Source: Bacteroidales bacterium (GTDB lineage Bacteria; Bacteroidota; Bacteroidia; Bacteroidales; UBA932). Taken from it: a stretch of DNA of 34,359 nt. Position 1 is the first letter of the stretch; each line of letters starts with the position of its first letter. Below the pieces are notes generated by a model, which saw nothing but the letters and a program-made list of their open reading frames with translations, made no database searches and was not told the origin of the DNA. Where the stretch lies: assembly GCA_024401825.1 (NCBI GenBank), contig JAKSKF010000016.1, positions 1-34,359 of the forward strand, read 5' to 3'. The translations under genes were made by a program, and so were the position numbers. Positions 34,220 through 34,359 of this stretch are shown piece after piece.

Positions 34220-34293
34220 GCCGATGTAGCTCAGTTGGCCAGAGCACGTGATTTGTAATCTCGGGGTCGGGGGTTCAAATCCCTCCATCGGCT
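34220..34293 (+). tRNA. tRNA-Thr (anticodon UGU)
   Basis: A complete cloverleaf: acceptor GCCGATG pairs with CATCGGC, the D stem is GCTC/GAGC, the anticodon loop TTTGTAA carries TGT, and the T arm is GGGGG-TTCAAAT-CCCTC. The discriminator is T and CCA is not encoded. The anticodon stem CGTGA/TCTCG has a U-U mismatch at pair 29-41. It reads ACA and, by wobble, other Thr codons. Confidence 0.93.
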
Positions 34294-34308
34294 CAAACAA
34301 AAAATTAA

Positions 34309-34359
34309 GGGCAAGTACCAGAGTGGCCAAATGGGGCAGACTGTAAATCTGCTGGTTTT
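34309..34359 (+). tRNA. tRNA-Tyr (anticodon GUA), partial
   Basis: The first 51 nt of a tRNA are present. The acceptor 5' strand GGGCAAG, a D arm with GTGGCCAAATGGGGC, and the anticodon arm GCAGA-CTGTAAA-TCTGC with anticodon GTA identify tRNA-Tyr. The long class II variable arm and the 3' half lie beyond the right edge. It is 15 nt from tRNA-Thr and presumably shares its transcript. Confidence 0.88.

Overview
The window looks like a chromosomal housekeeping segment from a Bacteroidales-type member of the Bacteroidota. The evidence is a complete Bat (Bacteroides aerotolerance) locus, Bacteroidota-style promoters (TTTG, about 19 nt, then TAnnTTTG) at both ends, few Shine-Dalgarno sequences, a GyrA/ParC-type topoisomerase IV subunit with a phylum-typical tail, and a pseudouridine synthase with a long Arg/Gly-rich N-terminus. 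No insertion sequence, prophage, integrase, CRISPR array or foreign-looking island was seen. Species cannot be assigned from the sequence alone.

Layout. Positions 1-338 hold no gene. They carry two tandem promoters pointing left out of the window, each followed by a leader hairpin, then a terminator-like hairpin and a boxA-like element. This is best explained as the promoter/leader region of an rRNA operon that starts just beyond position 1. From 396 to 17544 all genes are on the minus strand: groES-groEL; ppdK-glyA-TrmH-type methyltransferase, coupled by 1-nt stop/start overlaps; an orphan PurL-like protein; and a nine-gene run moxR, DUF58 protein, membrane protein, batA, batB, batC, batD-batE fusion and folC, whose junctions mostly overlap by 1-4 nt.

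From 17571 the plus strand carries truA, then exbB-exbD-tonB (energy for outer-membrane transport), an rRNA pseudouridine synthase, era, a parC-like gene and recJ in one closely packed series. aroK lies convergent to recJ, overlapping it by 27 bp, and divergent from lysS. lysS, a SpoU methyltransferase and aroE form a second series with 4-nt overlaps. They are followed by ssb, an MFS transporter and dxs. The right edge has a very good promoter, a leader hairpin, tRNA-Thr(UGU) and the first part of tRNA-Tyr(GUA).

How the genes work together. The Bat locus combines a MoxR AAA+ ATPase with three von Willebrand factor A proteins that all keep their metal-binding motif, plus TPR and membrane partners. 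It is probably an envelope-associated chaperone or stress system. aroK and aroE both serve the shikimate pathway. truA, the pseudouridine synthase, era and the two SpoU methyltransferases serve RNA modification and ribosome assembly.

I found no clearly new multi-gene system. The most interesting signals are the repeated promoter-plus-hairpin architecture at stable-RNA promoters at both ends, the batD-batE fusion and its similarity in plan to the neighbouring uncharacterised membrane protein, the orphan PurL-like protein with altered active-site motifs, and the 36-bp tandem repeat inside the pseudouridine synthase gene.
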